A stretch of DNA of 64,000 nt from an uncultured Clostridia bacterium (GTDB taxonomy: Bacteria > Bacillota > Clostridia > UBA1381), in assembly GCA_947631235.1 (NCBI GenBank), contig CANRKO010000001.1, positions 248,001 through 312,000 of the forward strand, read 5' to 3'. The position numbers were made by a program, and so were the translations under genes. Below are positions 43,536 to 53,402 of the stretch, piece after piece. Numbering within the stretch: the stretch's first letter is position 1; every line of letters begins with the position of its first letter. The notes beneath the pieces are model-generated. The model ran no database searches, was not told the DNA's origin, and saw only the letters and a list, made by a program, of their open reading frames with translations.

Positions 43536-43579
43536 ACAGACAAGGGGCTGCCGCGCATAGCGGCAGTCCCGTAATCTGT
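43536..43579 (+). promoter_or_regulatory. Hairpin in the thrC leader
   Basis: GGGGCTGCCGC / GCGGCAGTCCC (43544-43570), with an outer ACAGA/TCTGT pairing (43536-43540, 43575-43579), ending 17 bp before the thrC ATG and just before its RBS. No T-run follows, so it is either a weak terminator of the P-loop gene or a leader structure. Confidence 0.5.
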
Positions 43580-43596
43580 ATTCGGAGGTTTAACAC

Positions 43597-45099
43597 ATGC
43601 AATATCAAAGCACGAGGGACAAAAGTATATCGGTATCATCCGCACAGGCGATAAAGCAGGGACTTTCAAGCGAGGGCGGATTGTTCGTACCCGAGAGTTT
43701 TCCGACGATAACAGGCGCGGAAATAAAGGCTCTCACCGAAATGACATACAACGAGAGAGCGAAGTTTATACTCGGCAAATTCCTCACCGACTTTACGGAC
43801 GAGGAGCTTACAAAATGCGTAAACAGCGCGTACACGAAGGAGAAATTCGGCACGAGCGCGATCGCTCCGGTGTATAAGCTTGACGATACCGTATACGTTC
43901 TCGAACTGTGGCACGGACCGACTTGCGCGTTTAAGGATGTGGCTCTCCAAATTCTGCCGCACCTGCTCACAACGTCGATGAAAAAGACGAACGAGGACAA
44001 GGAAGTCGTGATCCTCGTCGCAACGTCGGGCGACACGGGTAAGGCGGCTCTAGCGGGATTTCAAGACGTTGACGGCACGCGTATAATCGTGTTCTATCCC
44101 GACAACGGCGTAAGCGAGATACAGAAACTCCAAATGGTAACGCAGGAGGGTAACAACGTGTCCGTCGCAGCCGTAAAGGGCAACTTCGACGACGCGCAGA
44201 ACGGCGTTAAAAAGATATTTACCGACGAAGAGTACAAGACGCTCCTTGCGCGCAACAAATTCAGCCTGTCGTCGGCGAACTCGATAAACTGGGGCAGACT
44301 CGTACCGCAGATAGTCTACTATTTCTCCGCGTACGCCGAACTTATAAAGAGCAGCGACATAGAAAACGGCGACGAGATAAACGTCGTTGTGCCGACCGGT
44401 AACTTCGGCAACATCTTGGCGTCCTACTACGCGAAGAAAATGGGACTGCCCGTCCGCAGATTTATTTGCGCGTCGAACGAGAACAACGTCCTCACGGAGT
44501 TTATAAACACGGGCGTATACAATAAAAACCGTCCGTTCCACACGACAATATCGCCGTCAATGGACATTTTAATATCGAGCAATCTCGAAAGATTTTTATA
44601 CGACCTCACAGGCTGCGACGACGCGGCTGTAAGAGATTTAATGGCAAAGCTTGCGTCGGACGGCGTGTATGAAGTGTCCGCCGACGTTAAGGCTAAAATG
44701 CAGTCGATGTTCTCGGCAAATTACTGTGACGACGCGGAAACTATGGCTGCAATCAGGAAAACGGCTAAGGAATACGACTACGTAATCGACACTCATACAG
44801 CCGTCGCAAAGGCCGTGTACGATAAGTACGTCGCGGAAACGGGCGACAGGACAAAGACAATTATAGCGTCCACGGCAAGCCCGTTTAAATTCAACCAGAG
44901 CGTGCTTATCGCGCTTGAGGATCATAACGCCGTTGTGGGCAAGGATGAATTTACACTTTTGGACGAACTCAGCCAAAAGAGCGGTATGAAAATTCCCGAC
45001 TCGCTCGCGGCTCTCAAAGATAAGTCCGTTGTGTTCGACCTTGTCTGCGACAAGAACGAGATGCAGCAGACGGTAAGCGACTTTCTCATGGTTGAGTAA
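43597..45099 (+). CDS. thrC: Threonine synthase
   Basis: 500-aa PLP enzyme converting O-phosphohomoserine to threonine, of the long (class 1, E. coli/yeast-like) type. N-terminal QYQSTRDKSISVSSAQAI, PLP-lysine region HGPTCAFKDVALQ, phosphate-binding ATSGDTGKAALAG and SANSINWGRLVPQIVYY, plus PTGNFGNILASYYAKKMGLP. RBS CGGAGGT at 43583-43589. Followed by galK after 16 bp; hom and thrB are not nearby. Confidence 0.95.
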   Translation: MQYQSTRDKSISVSSAQAIKQGLSSEGGLFVPESFPTITGAEIKALTEMTYNERAKFILGKFLTDFTDEELTKCVNSAYTKEKFGTSAIAPVYKLDDTVYVLELWHGPTCAFKDVALQILPHLLTTSMKKTNEDKEVVILVATSGDTGKAALAGFQDVDGTRIIVFYPDNGVSEIQKLQMVTQEGNNVSVAAVKGNFDDAQNGVKKIFTDEEYKTLLARNKFSLSSANSINWGRLVPQIVYYFSAYAELIKSSDIENGDEINVVVPTGNFGNILASYYAKKMGLPVRRFICASNENNVLTEFINTGVYNKNRPFHTTISPSMDILISSNLERFLYDLTGCDDAAVRDLMAKLASDGVYEVSADVKAKMQSMFSANYCDDAETMAAIRKTAKEYDYVIDTHTAVAKAVYDKYVAETGDRTKTIIASTASPFKFNQSVLIALEDHNAVVGKDEFTLLDELSQKSGMKIPDSLAALKDKSVVFDLVCDKNEMQQTVSDFLMVE

Positions 45100-45115
45100 G
45101 ACAAAGGAGGACAAT

Positions 45116-46411
45116 ATGCGCTCTTTAAAGGAAACAAAAGCTGCACTTCTCGCGGGCGGGTACGACGATAAGCTGAAATTCATATACGTGTGCGGCGACG
45201 GTGAAACAAAGCAGTACGCCGAAAGATATGTTGATGCGATCGACAGCTTTACCGATACGTTCGGCGTTGCCGATGACATTGCTCTCTTTTCCGCGCCCGG
45301 ACGCACGGAGATAGGCGGCAACCACACCGACCACCAGCACGGACGCGTGCTTGCGGGCAGCGTGAATATCGACATAATAGCCGCAGCCCGTCCGAACGGC
45401 ACAAACACCGTCCGTATACAGTCGAGAAATTACAAAATGGACGTAATAGACCTTGACGATTTGGAGATCCACGAGGAACAGTTCGACAAGGCTATCGCCC
45501 TCATTCGCGGTGTAATCAAGCGGTTTACAGACATGGGAATAGAGGTAAAGGGCTTTGACGCGTACACAATATCAAACGTGCCGAAAGGCTCAGGCGTGTC
45601 GTCGTCGGCTGCGTTTGAGGTTCTCGTGGGAACGATAATAAACGGGCTTTTCGCAAACGGCAGCGTAAGCCCTGTGGAAATAGCGAAATTCGGTCAGTAC
45701 GCGGAAAATGTCTACTACAACAAGCCGAGCGGTCTTATGGATCAAATGGCGTCGTCCGTTGGCGGCGTTGTCGCCATAGATTTTGAAAGCACGGAAAATC
45801 CCGTGATAGAGAAGGTGGAACTTGATCTTACAAAGGAACGCCACGCGCTTTGCATAATAGACTCCGGCGCGGATCACGCAGATCTTACGGACGAGTACGC
45901 GACGATCCCCGCCGATATGAAATCGGTAGCCGCGTATTTCGGCAAGGAATATCTGCGTGAGGTGGACGAAACGGAATTCAAGGCAAATATCGGCGCGCTG
46001 CGCGAAAAGCTTAAAAACGACCGCGCAGTTCTTCGCGCAATTCACTTCTTCCGCGACAACAAGTGCGCTCTCGACGAAACGAACGCGCTCAAATCGGGAA
46101 ATTTTGACGAATTTCTGCGTCTTAACAGACTTTCGGGACGCTCGTCGTATATGTATCTGCAAAACGTCTACGCGTCGTCAATGCCGAAGGCGCAGGCTGT
46201 ATCGGTAACGCTCGCTATGTGCGATGAACTGTTGGGAGACAGAGGGTCGTACCGCGTACACGGCGGCGGCTTTGCCGGAACGGTGCAGGCGTTTGTGCCG
46301 TTCGATATGCTCGACGAGTTTAAAAACGGCATCGAAAGCGTACTGGGCGAGGGAATGTGCCACGTGCTGTCGATAAGACCCGTAGGCGGCTACGAGCTTA
46401 AACAATCATAA
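45116..46411 (+). CDS. galK: Galactokinase
   Basis: 431-aa GHMP kinase phosphorylating galactose (Leloir pathway). Signature GRTEIGGNHTDHQHGRVLA (~60-78), ATP loop PKGSGVSSSAAFEVLVG, PSGLMDQMASSVGG and C-terminal RVHGGGFAGTVQAF. It carries a ~45-residue N-terminal extension before the substrate-binding motif, as clostridial forms do. ATG 45116 with AAAGGAGG at 45103-45110. Lies between thrC and an aminopeptidase gene; galT and galE are not in the window. Confidence 0.94.
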   Translation: MRSLKETKAALLAGGYDDKLKFIYVCGDGETKQYAERYVDAIDSFTDTFGVADDIALFSAPGRTEIGGNHTDHQHGRVLAGSVNIDIIAAARPNGTNTVRIQSRNYKMDVIDLDDLEIHEEQFDKAIALIRGVIKRFTDMGIEVKGFDAYTISNVPKGSGVSSSAAFEVLVGTIINGLFANGSVSPVEIAKFGQYAENVYYNKPSGLMDQMASSVGGVVAIDFESTENPVIEKVELDLTKERHALCIIDSGADHADLTDEYATIPADMKSVAAYFGKEYLREVDETEFKANIGALREKLKNDRAVLRAIHFFRDNKCALDETNALKSGNFDEFLRLNRLSGRSSYMYLQNVYASSMPKAQAVSVTLAMCDELLGDRGSYRVHGGGFAGTVQAFVPFDMLDEFKNGIESVLGEGMCHVLSIRPVGGYELKQS

Positions 46412-46429
46412 ATTAGGGAGGTCGGCAAT

Positions 46430-47833
46430 ATGACGGATAAAGAACTTTTCAAATCACTTTCCTACGAAAGAAAAAACGTTTACGAAAATATAACCGAGGA
46501 AGAAAAACGCGAAATGAACGCGCTTTGCGACGAGTACCGCGCGTTTCTCGACGCGGGCAAAACGGAGCGCGAATGTGTTGAAACCGCGCTTAAAGCGGCA
46601 CAGGACGCGGGCTACAAGAACCTTGACGAAACGGACACGCTTAAAGCGGGCGACAAGGTGTACAAGATAAACCGCGCGAAAAACATTCTTTTGGCGGTAA
46701 TCGGCAAGGACGACATACGTAACGGTATTAACCTTGTCGGCGCGCATATCGACTCGCCGCGCCTTGACTTAAAGCAGAACCCTCTCTACGAATCGACGGG
46801 TATGGCGCTTTTAAAAACGCACTACTACGGCGGTATAAAAAAGTATCAGTGGACAGCGATGCCACTTGCTTTGCACGGCGTTGTATTCACAAAAGACGGC
46901 GACAAGGTAACGCTCAATATCGGCGAAAAGGACAGCGAGCCCGTATTCTGCATAACAGATCTTCTGCCGCATCTCGCGAAGGATCAGATGTCGAAGTCTT
47001 TGGCTGAGGGCATAGAGGGAGAGAACCTCAACGTGCTTATTGGCGGTATGCCGGTCGGCGACGACGAGGTTAAGGAAAAGGTTAAATTCGCGGCTCTTAA
47101 GCTTATAAACGACCGCTACGGCATAACCGAGCGCGACTTTTTGAGCGCGGAAATAGAAATAGTTCCGGCGTTCAAGGCGCGAAACGTGGGGCTTGACGAA
47201 AGTTTCATAGGCGCGTACGGTCAGGACGACAGAGTGTGCGCGTTCACGACGCTTAAAGGCATACTTGCAGTTGACAATCCGAACAAAACGGCTGTTGCGC
47301 TGCTTGTGGATAAGGAAGAAATCGGCTCTATGGGCAATACGGGAATGTTAAGCGCGTTCTTTGAAATGACCGTAGCAGAAATTGCCGAAAAGCTTATCGG
47401 TTCATGCACAATGAGCGACTTTAACAAGATAATATCAAATTCCGCCTGTATGTCCTCGGACGTCGGCGCGGCTGTCGACCCGAACTATGAGAGCGTTTCG
47501 GAGAAGAACAACGCGGCGTTCGCGGGCTGCGGAATGGTGCTGGTGAAGTACACCGGCGCACGCGGCAAATCCGGCAGCTCCGACGCGTCGGCTGAATTTG
47601 TGTACAGAATAGGCAAGATACTCGACGACGACGGGGTAATATGGCAGACCTCGGAACTCGGCAAGGTCGACCAGGGCGGCGGCGGCACGATTGCGCAGTA
47701 CGTCGCAAATCTAAATATCGACGTAATCGACTGCGGCGTGCCGGTACTAAGCATGCACTCGCCGTTCGAGGTAACGGCTAAGAGCGACGTTTACATGGCA
47801 TACAGGTCGTATGTCGCGTTCTATAAAAGCTGA
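46430..47833 (+). CDS. M18 family aminopeptidase
   Basis: 467-aa cytoplasmic zinc aminopeptidase of family M18 (ApeA/ApeB, aspartyl aminopeptidase relatives). Metal-site stretches: VGAHIDSPRLDLKQNP (His/Asp), YGQDDRVCAFTTLK (Asp), VDKEEIGSMGNTGM (Glu-Glu), SSDVGAAVDPNY and the terminal SMHSPFEV (His). RBS GGGAGG about 9 bp upstream. Last gene of thrC-galK-aminopeptidase, closed by a terminator. Confidence 0.93.
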   Translation: MTDKELFKSLSYERKNVYENITEEEKREMNALCDEYRAFLDAGKTERECVETALKAAQDAGYKNLDETDTLKAGDKVYKINRAKNILLAVIGKDDIRNGINLVGAHIDSPRLDLKQNPLYESTGMALLKTHYYGGIKKYQWTAMPLALHGVVFTKDGDKVTLNIGEKDSEPVFCITDLLPHLAKDQMSKSLAEGIEGENLNVLIGGMPVGDDEVKEKVKFAALKLINDRYGITERDFLSAEIEIVPAFKARNVGLDESFIGAYGQDDRVCAFTTLKGILAVDNPNKTAVALLVDKEEIGSMGNTGMLSAFFEMTVAEIAEKLIGSCTMSDFNKIISNSACMSSDVGAAVDPNYESVSEKNNAAFAGCGMVLVKYTGARGKSGSSDASAEFVYRIGKILDDDGVIWQTSELGKVDQGGGGTIAQYVANLNIDVIDCGVPVLSMHSPFEVTAKSDVYMAYRSYVAFYKS

Positions 47834-47843
47834 ATAATATAAT

Positions 47844-47872
47844 TAAGTACGGCTCCATGCCGTACTTTTTTT
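47844..47872 (+). terminator. Terminator after the aminopeptidase gene
   Basis: AAGTACGGC, TCCAT loop, GCCGTACTT then TTTTT. Confidence 0.9.
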
Positions 47873-47891
47873 ATTACGTCCGCATAGAATA
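47864..47891 (+). promoter_or_regulatory. Mother-cell-type promoter before spoIVFB
   Basis: AC (47864-47865), 17 bp, CATAGAATA (47883-47891): fits AC-N17-CATANNNTA (sigma-K) and is near the sigma-E -10. It overlaps the preceding terminator and lies 21 bp before the GTG start. Confidence 0.5.
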
Positions 47892-47912
47892 AAAGCGGGG
47901 GAGGTATGTCCT

Positions 47913-48728
47913 GTGATAAAAATAACGGAGCATATAAAAATAAACCCGCTGACAATCGCGCTGCTCGCGCTCGGGATAATATTCAAATGCCCGACCGTAT
48001 TCTACGTGTCATACGCCGTAATGGCACTGCACGAAACGGCGCACCTTATTGCAGCCGTATGTGTCGGACTAAAAGCAGACTGCGTGATCTTGCAGCCGTT
48101 CGGACTTAATCTGCGGCTTAAAAACAGAATTGTAAACACGTTTTCGGACGAGGTGATACTCTACCTCTCGGGACCTTTTTTTAACGCCGTTGCCGCACTC
48201 GTATCGCTTTGGATATACAGCCTGTGCGGCGCGGAGGTCGTGCGTGAGTTTTACGCGATGAATATAGCCCTTTTCGCTGTAAATATGCTGCCCGCGATGC
48301 CGCTTGACGGCGGCGTGCTTTTAAAACGATTTCTGTCGCGCCGCTTGGGCTACAGAACGGCAAACCGCGTAAGCGGAGTTATAAGCGCCGTAATATGCGT
48401 CACGCTCGCCGCCCTCGGCGTGTACGTCGTGACCGTAAACAGAACAAACTTTTCTCTGATACTTTTCTCGCTCCTGCTTATGGGCAACATCTTTACGCAG
48501 CGCGAAAAGTACGACGTGGATTTTGTGAGCGAGCTTATGTTTGCGGAAAAGAAAAAAAAGAACCGCATCCGCCTTATCGCGGCGGACACGGACAGTAACA
48601 TAAGAGACGTTGCCGCGAGGTTTAACCGCGGCAGCTACGCCATAGTGTATTTTATAGATAACGGCGGTAAAATCGCCGACGTAAAAACGGAAACCGAGAT
48701 TATAGAAAGCCTTACCTCGACTTGTTGA
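47913..48728 (+). CDS. spoIVFB: Intramembrane metalloprotease, SpoIVFB-like
   Basis: 271-aa M50 site-2 protease. Zinc motif LHETAHLI (His40, Glu41, His44) and third ligand Asp132 in [11 protein letters not shown], almost the same positions as Bacillus SpoIVFB. Six hydrophobic segments to about residue 195, then a soluble C-terminal CBS-like part ([20 protein letters not shown]). In Bacillus it releases sigma-K in the mother cell. GTG start with GGGGGAGG at 47897-47904. spoIVFA is not adjacent. The 3' end overlaps convergent folD by 17 bp. A non-sporulation M50 protease is the alternative. Confidence 0.82.
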   Translation: MIKITEHIKINPLTIALLALGIIFKCPTVFYVSYAVMALHETAHLIAAVCVGLKADCVILQPFGLNLRLKNRIVNTFSDEVILYLSGPFFNAVAALVSLWIYSLCGAEVVREFYAMNIALFAVNMLPAMPLDGGVLLKRFLSRRLGYRTANRVSGVISAVICVTLAALGVYVVTVNRTNFSLILFSLLLMGNIFTQREKYDVDFVSELMFAEKKKKNRIRLIAADTDSNIRDVAARFNRGSYAIVYFIDNGGKIADVKTETEIIESLTSTC

Positions 48729-49563
48729 CCATGGCGGCTCTGACGGTGTTTTTCATAAGCATCGCCACGGTCATCGGACCAACGCCGCCCGGTACGGGCG
48801 TGATCGCTCCCGCGACCTTTTCGGCAGTCTCAAACTCAACGTCGCCGCACAGCTTTTTATCCGGCATACGGTTTATACCCACGTCGATAACGACCGCGCC
48901 TTCCTTGATCATGTCGCCCTTGATAAAATTCGGGATACCGACCGCCGCGACAAGTATATCGGCGCGCTTTGTCTTTTCGGCGAGGTCTTTCGTGCGCGAA
49001 TGGCATATCGTAACCGTGCCGTTTTGGTGCAAAAGCAGCATAGCCTGCGGCTTGCCGACAATGTTGCTCCTGCCGACAACGACACACTCCTTACCGCTCA
49101 CATCAACGCCGCTCTCCTTTATAAGCTCCATAACTCCGGCGGGCGTACATGGAACAAAGTCATAGTTGCCGACCATGATTTTACCGACATTTACGGGGTG
49201 GAACGCGTCAACGTCCTTTTTCGGGTCGATCGCCTCTATCACGGTCTTTTCGTCGATATGCTTTGGCACGGGTAGCTGAACGAGTATGCCCGATATACAC
49301 TCCTTGTGATTGAGTTCGTCTATAAGACGTAAAAGCTCCTCCTGCGTCGTTTCCTCGGGCAGCGCGTACTTCTCGCTGTAAATACCGCACTCCTCGCATG
49401 CTCTTTCCTTATTTCGCACGTACACCTGACTTGCGGGATCTTCGCCGACTATTATAACGGCGAGACCGGGGTTGATACCCCGCGCCTTCAGCTTTTCGGT
49501 TTCCTCACGCAGTTCATTTTTTATACGCGCCGACACCTCTTTACCCATTAAAAGCTTTGCCAT
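48712..49563 (-). CDS. folD: Methylenetetrahydrofolate dehydrogenase/cyclohydrolase
   Basis: 283-aa bifunctional enzyme of one-carbon metabolism. Substrate-site motif [18 protein letters not shown] with the catalytic Lys, [13 protein letters not shown], nucleotide-binding [17 protein letters not shown] and the ending [30 protein letters not shown] about 8 bp upstream. It lies 24 bp after ftsK on the same strand and overlaps the convergent spoIVFB-like gene by 17 bp; no terminator separates the two convergent genes. Confidence 0.96.
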   Translation of the reverse strand: MAKLLMGKEVSARIKNELREETEKLKARGINPGLAVIIVGEDPASQVYVRNKERACEECGIYSEKYALPEETTQEELLRLIDELNHKECISGILVQLPVPKHIDEKTVIEAIDPKKDVDAFHPVNVGKIMVGNYDFVPCTPAGVMELIKESGVDVSGKECVVVGRSNIVGKPQAMLLLHQNGTVTICHSRTKDLAEKTKRADILVAAVGIPNFIKGDMIKEGAVVIDVGINRMPDKKLCGDVEFETAEKVAGAITPVPGGVGPMTVAMLMKNTVRAAMVNKSR

Positions 49564-49587
49564 ATTGTTTCCTCCTTGTATTTTACG

Positions 49588-52050
49588 TTATTCATTCACA
49601 TTGTCGTCAAAATCGTCCTCATAGTCGGCATCCGAACCGATACCGAGTTCCGACGGCAGCTTTAAAAGCTCGCGCGGCTTTGAACCGTTCGCGCCCGAAA
49701 TTATACCGCGCGCCTCCATCTGGTCTATAATGCGTCCGGCGCGGCTGTAGCCCACGCCGAGACGGCGCTGAACCATTGAAGTAGATATTTTGCCGAGAGA
49801 CGCCGCGAGTTCGATAGCCTCGCGCAAAAGCGGGTCGCCGTCCTCGTCGGGAGCGTCGGGCGTTACGCCGCTTTCGCCCGTGGCGCGGCGTTCTATTTCT
49901 TCCATTAAATCCTCGCTGTAATGCGTTTCACCCGTGTTTTCCTTAATATATTCGAGTACCCTCTCAATCTCCGCGTCGCTTACAAATGCGCCCTGCACAC
50001 GCGTAGCCGCTCTCGCGCCGGAGGGGTGGTAAAGCATATCGCCCATACCGAGCAGCTTTTCCGCACCGCCCTTGTCGAGTATCGTGCGGCTGTCGATCTG
50101 GCTCGACACCGCGAACGCAATACGCGACGGAATATTCGCCTTAATCAGACCCGTGATAACGTCTACCGACGGACGCTGCGTCGCGATAATCAGATGTATA
50201 CCCGCCGCACGCGCAAGCTGCGCAAGACGGCATATGTAATCCTCGACCTCTTTTGCCGCCACCATCATAAGGTCGGCAAGTTCGTCTATGATAACCACAA
50301 GCTGCGGTATTTTCTCGCCGCCAGTACTCTCCATCAGCTTGTTGTAGCTTTCAAGCTTTCGCACGCCCGTTTCCTTAAATAAATCATATCGGCGCATCAT
50401 CTCGGTAACAGCCCAGTTAAGCGCGCCCGCCGCTTTTTTCGGCTCTGTGATAACAGGTACGCGCAGGTGGGGTATACCGTTGTACACGCCGAGTTCGACC
50501 ACCTTCGGATCGACCATTATAAGATTTACCTCGTCCGGCTTTGACTTAAACAGCAGGCTCATTATAATTGTGTTTATGCACACGCTCTTACCCGAACCGG
50601 TCGCGCCCGCGATAAGCACGTGCGGCATTTTCGCGATGTCGCCTATCACAACGTTGCCGCCTATATCCTTACCGAGCGCGACCGTCAGCTTTGACTTCGC
50701 GCCTCGGAACTCGTCCGATTCGAGCATTTCGCGTATAGACACGGAACTTACCTTGCTGTTCGGTATCTCCACACCGACAGCCGCCTTACCCGGCACGGGC
50801 GCGACAAGCACCGTTGAAACGGCGAGGTTAAGCGCGATATCGTCCGCAAGTCCGACTATTTTGCTCAGCTTTGTACCTGTCTCGGGCTGTATTTCGTACC
50901 GCGTGACCGTCGGACCTTGCGTTACCTGCACAAGCTTTGCCTTGACTCCGAAATCGTCGAGAACCGATATAAGCTTTTCCGCCGTGCGGCGCATTTCCTC
51001 GCGCTTGTCGCCCGAAACGGCTTTCGGCGGATTTAAAATCGAAAGCGGGGGAGCCTTGTACTCGATTTTAGGCGGCTCTATCGGCAGATTAAACTCGCTG
51101 TTTATTTCTTCTTTTTCCTTTTCGGTCAGGCTGTCCGCCTTTTTCGGCTTTTCCTTTACCGCCGTTGCAACGCTTTCCGCCGTATTTTCGACAGACGGCT
51201 GCTCTTCCGCGGGCAGCGGCGTACTTTCACGCTCCATTCTTGAAAAAATCGCGTCAATATCCTCCGACAGTGTATCCTTCACTTCGCTTTTACCGCCCTT
51301 AACGGACGACGGTTTCCCGTCCGAAAGTGAATTTGCGGCGTCGAGAATTGAGCCGACGCCTTTTTTCTTTGTTTTGCTCCTGCTCCGATTTTTATCTTCA
51401 ATATAATCTTCTTCATAATTGTACGGTTCATCTTCCGTTTTTTCAAACTCGCGTCTTTCCTTCGCGTCGGCGATAGTGCGTTTGAGCCAATCGGTAAACA
51501 GCGAAATAAGCGACACATTGCTTATAACGCTCGCGAGAATGATAAGCGTTATGAACAGTATAATGTACGACGCGACCTTCTGCACCATTTTTTCCAGAAA
51601 TAACGCTATACACGTTCCGAAGAAACCGCCCGCCGCGTCGGCATATCCCGCAAACAGCGCGTCAAGCGGTGTAAAAGCCGTATCCGACGCCGCAAGCTGT
51701 GTTATCGCGCTCACGTTTATAAGAGCGAGCGTAGACCACATCAGTTTTTTCCAAAATTCGTCAATGTCCTTCGTCTTAATAAGGTACGCCGTAACGCCCG
51801 CCAAAAGCACGGGTACGAAATATCCGCACACGCCGAAAAGACGGCTCATGCCAAACTTTAAAAAGCCGTTAAAAATACCGCCGCTGCCGGTGTCTACATA
51901 TAAAAGCACCGAAACGAGCACCGTTATGATTATCATTGAAATAATATATGTGGGGAGTGGATTGCGTTTTTTTGACGCGGCTCGTCCACTCTTTGAGTTT
52001 GACTTTTTAACCGTCGTCTTGGTTTGCGCGGTTTTCTTCTTTGCAGCCAT
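49588..52050 (-). CDS. spoIIIE: DNA translocase FtsK/SpoIIIE
   Basis: 820-aa membrane DNA pump. Basic N-terminus, four membrane segments (residues ~35-190), a low-complexity acidic/Ser linker to ~340, and the RecA-like motor with Walker A GATGSGKSVCINTI and Walker B VVIIDELADLMM. The C-terminal winged-helix gamma domain (STSMVQRRLGVGYSRAGRII) reads chromosome orientation sequences. ATG 52050 follows GAGG at normal distance; a longer frame exists but extends into the promoter. In a sporulator it moves DNA into the forespore; whether it is the only FtsK homologue cannot be seen here. Confidence 0.94.
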   Translation of the reverse strand: MAAKKKTAQTKTTVKKSNSKSGRAASKKRNPLPTYIISMIIITVLVSVLLYVDTGSGGIFNGFLKFGMSRLFGVCGYFVPVLLAGVTAYLIKTKDIDEFWKKLMWSTLALINVSAITQLAASDTAFTPLDALFAGYADAAGGFFGTCIALFLEKMVQKVASYIILFITLIILASVISNVSLISLFTDWLKRTIADAKERREFEKTEDEPYNYEEDYIEDKNRSRSKTKKKGVGSILDAANSLSDGKPSSVKGGKSEVKDTLSEDIDAIFSRMERESTPLPAEEQPSVENTAESVATAVKEKPKKADSLTEKEKEEINSEFNLPIEPPKIEYKAPPLSILNPPKAVSGDKREEMRRTAEKLISVLDDFGVKAKLVQVTQGPTVTRYEIQPETGTKLSKIVGLADDIALNLAVSTVLVAPVPGKAAVGVEIPNSKVSSVSIREMLESDEFRGAKSKLTVALGKDIGGNVVIGDIAKMPHVLIAGATGSGKSVCINTIIMSLLFKSKPDEVNLIMVDPKVVELGVYNGIPHLRVPVITEPKKAAGALNWAVTEMMRRYDLFKETGVRKLESYNKLMESTGGEKIPQLVVIIDELADLMMVAAKEVEDYICRLAQLARAAGIHLIIATQRPSVDVITGLIKANIPSRIAFAVSSQIDSRTILDKGGAEKLLGMGDMLYHPSGARAATRVQGAFVSDAEIERVLEYIKENTGETHYSEDLMEEIERRATGESGVTPDAPDEDGDPLLREAIELAASLGKISTSMVQRRLGVGYSRAGRIIDQMEARGIISGANGSKPRELLKLPSELGIGSDADYEDDFDDNVNE

Positions 52051-52094
52051 ATTTCCTCGCCTTTCATGCGCCGTGCGCAAAATTTAACGCATAC

Positions 52095-52123
52095 ATTCTA
52101 CCACAAAACCGCGCTGATTTCCA
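52095..52123 (-). promoter_or_regulatory. Probable promoter of ftsK-folD
   Basis: Minus strand TGGAAA (52118-52123), 17-bp spacer, TAGAAT (52095-52100), 45 bp before the start. Confidence 0.5.
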
Positions 52124-52137
52124 TACATGTTACTAAA

Positions 52138-52154
52138 CTGTAATAATATTACAG
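52138..52154 (-). terminator. Small palindrome at the end of the second GH28 gene
   Basis: CTGTAATA/TATTACAG (17 bp with central base) overlapping the stop codon, followed on the minus strand by TTTAG. Weak terminator candidate. Confidence 0.4.
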
Positions 52155-53402
52155 CCGCCGTACCGTTACGTTTTTAACATCCGCGCCGTCGAATATATCC
52201 GCGTCAAATTCTGCGTTGACTGCTTTTACGTTAATATCTTCAAATTTAAAGTCACGTAGCCTGTACTGCTCGTCGTTCCTCTCCGCGTCACAGTACGTAT
52301 TGCACTCCGCGCCGCACCGCCTTATCGTGATATGCTCGGCGCGTGAAAGGGGAATATCCTCTCTGCAGCCGAGGTCGAAAAACTGCGTCCACGGTCTTAT
52401 GTGCAGAAAGCTTGCCATATTGCCCGAAATGTCCTCAATCGTTATATACTCGTAAAGCTGCGGCGTGTCGGGACGCATTTTGAGCCACAAAAGATTAAGC
52501 GCACCGTTTACCTTTACGCGCCGCATTATAATATTCCTGTTGTGTATCGACTCCGAGCCGCACGTAAGGCAACTGTGACAAAAGCCGTACTCGCAGTCCT
52601 CGATAATCACACGCTCGTTTGCGCCGTTTTCGGGCAGCGTGTCGGCATACGCGCCCTTGCCGCCTTTCAGCGCGACCGCGTCGTCGTTTACAGCCATATA
52701 ACAGTTCTTTACAAGCACGTCGCGGCATACGTCAATATCGATCGCGTCGGTACTCGGAGCTTTAACCGGCTCGCGCGGCGACAGTATGCGGCAGTTTATG
52801 TATTTCACGCGCTCACAGCGGTACAGATGCGTCGTCCAGAAATGCGAGTTCTGCAAAGTAAGACCCGATATAATGACATTTTTGCTGTTCGAGATATAAA
52901 CGAGTCTCGGACGCTGCTCGTCCTTATTCGTGCAGTCGGGGTTCCATTCGCGCCTGAGCCAAAACGCGCGCCACGACTTCTCGCCGCTGCCGTCGATAAC
53001 GCCGCCGCCCGACATAACAAAGCCGTCGAGACCGTCGGCGTTTACGAGGGCGGGAAAGTACACGCACGTTTCGCCCTCGATACGCGTTTCGCACGGCGGG
53101 TAGTCGGATATATCGTCGCTGCCCTTTAAAACGCCGCCCTTTTCAATATAAAGATTAACGCCCCGCTTCAAGTACAGCGCGCCCGACATGTACGTACCAT
53201 TCGGCACATACACCGTACCGCCGCCCGCCGCGTGCGCCGCATCTATCGCGTTTTGAATTTCTTTTGTATAAACCTTTCCGTCGCTTTTCGCGCCGTAATC
53301 CGTAACAGCGAAAAGCGCGCCGCTTTTTATATCCGGCACGCTCAAATCGTAAAACCAATCGTCTATTACCGTTCCGTCGGGGAAATACTCCTTTTCGCGC
53401 AT
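52149..53402 (-). CDS. GH28 glycoside hydrolase, cytoplasmic (second copy)
   Basis: 417-aa beta-helix glycoside hydrolase, GH28 like the 20377 gene but only distantly similar. Motifs: VTDYGAKSDGKVYTKEIQNA, STDAIDIDVCRDV, NDDAVALKGG (catalytic Asp pair) and CHSCLTCGSES, where the family His is kept. A ~30-residue N-terminal extension precedes the first helix turn. No signal peptide, pointing to imported oligouronides or similar. It starts one base inside the rluB stop (ATG/TAA overlap), so it is translationally coupled to rluB, an odd partner. Confidence 0.83.
   Translation of the reverse strand: MREKEYFPDGTVIDDWFYDLSVPDIKSGALFAVTDYGAKSDGKVYTKEIQNAIDAAHAAGGGTVYVPNGTYMSGALYLKRGVNLYIEKGGVLKGSDDISDYPPCETRIEGETCVYFPALVNADGLDGFVMSGGGVIDGSGEKSWRAFWLRREWNPDCTNKDEQRPRLVYISNSKNVIISGLTLQNSHFWTTHLYRCERVKYINCRILSPREPVKAPSTDAIDIDVCRDVLVKNCYMAVNDDAVALKGGKGAYADTLPENGANERVIIEDCEYGFCHSCLTCGSESIHNRNIIMRRVKVNGALNLLWLKMRPDTPQLYEYITIEDISGNMASFLHIRPWTQFFDLGCREDIPLSRAEHITIRRCGAECNTYCDAERNDEQYRLRDFKFEDINVKAVNAEFDADIFDGADVKNVTVRRL

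Noticed and set aside
43544-43570. Relation between the thrC leader hairpin and the terminator at 17157-17191 (both with GCTGCCGCG-like arms)
   Set aside because: The shared segment is under 10 bases per arm and flanks differ; chance in a GC-rich stem is enough.
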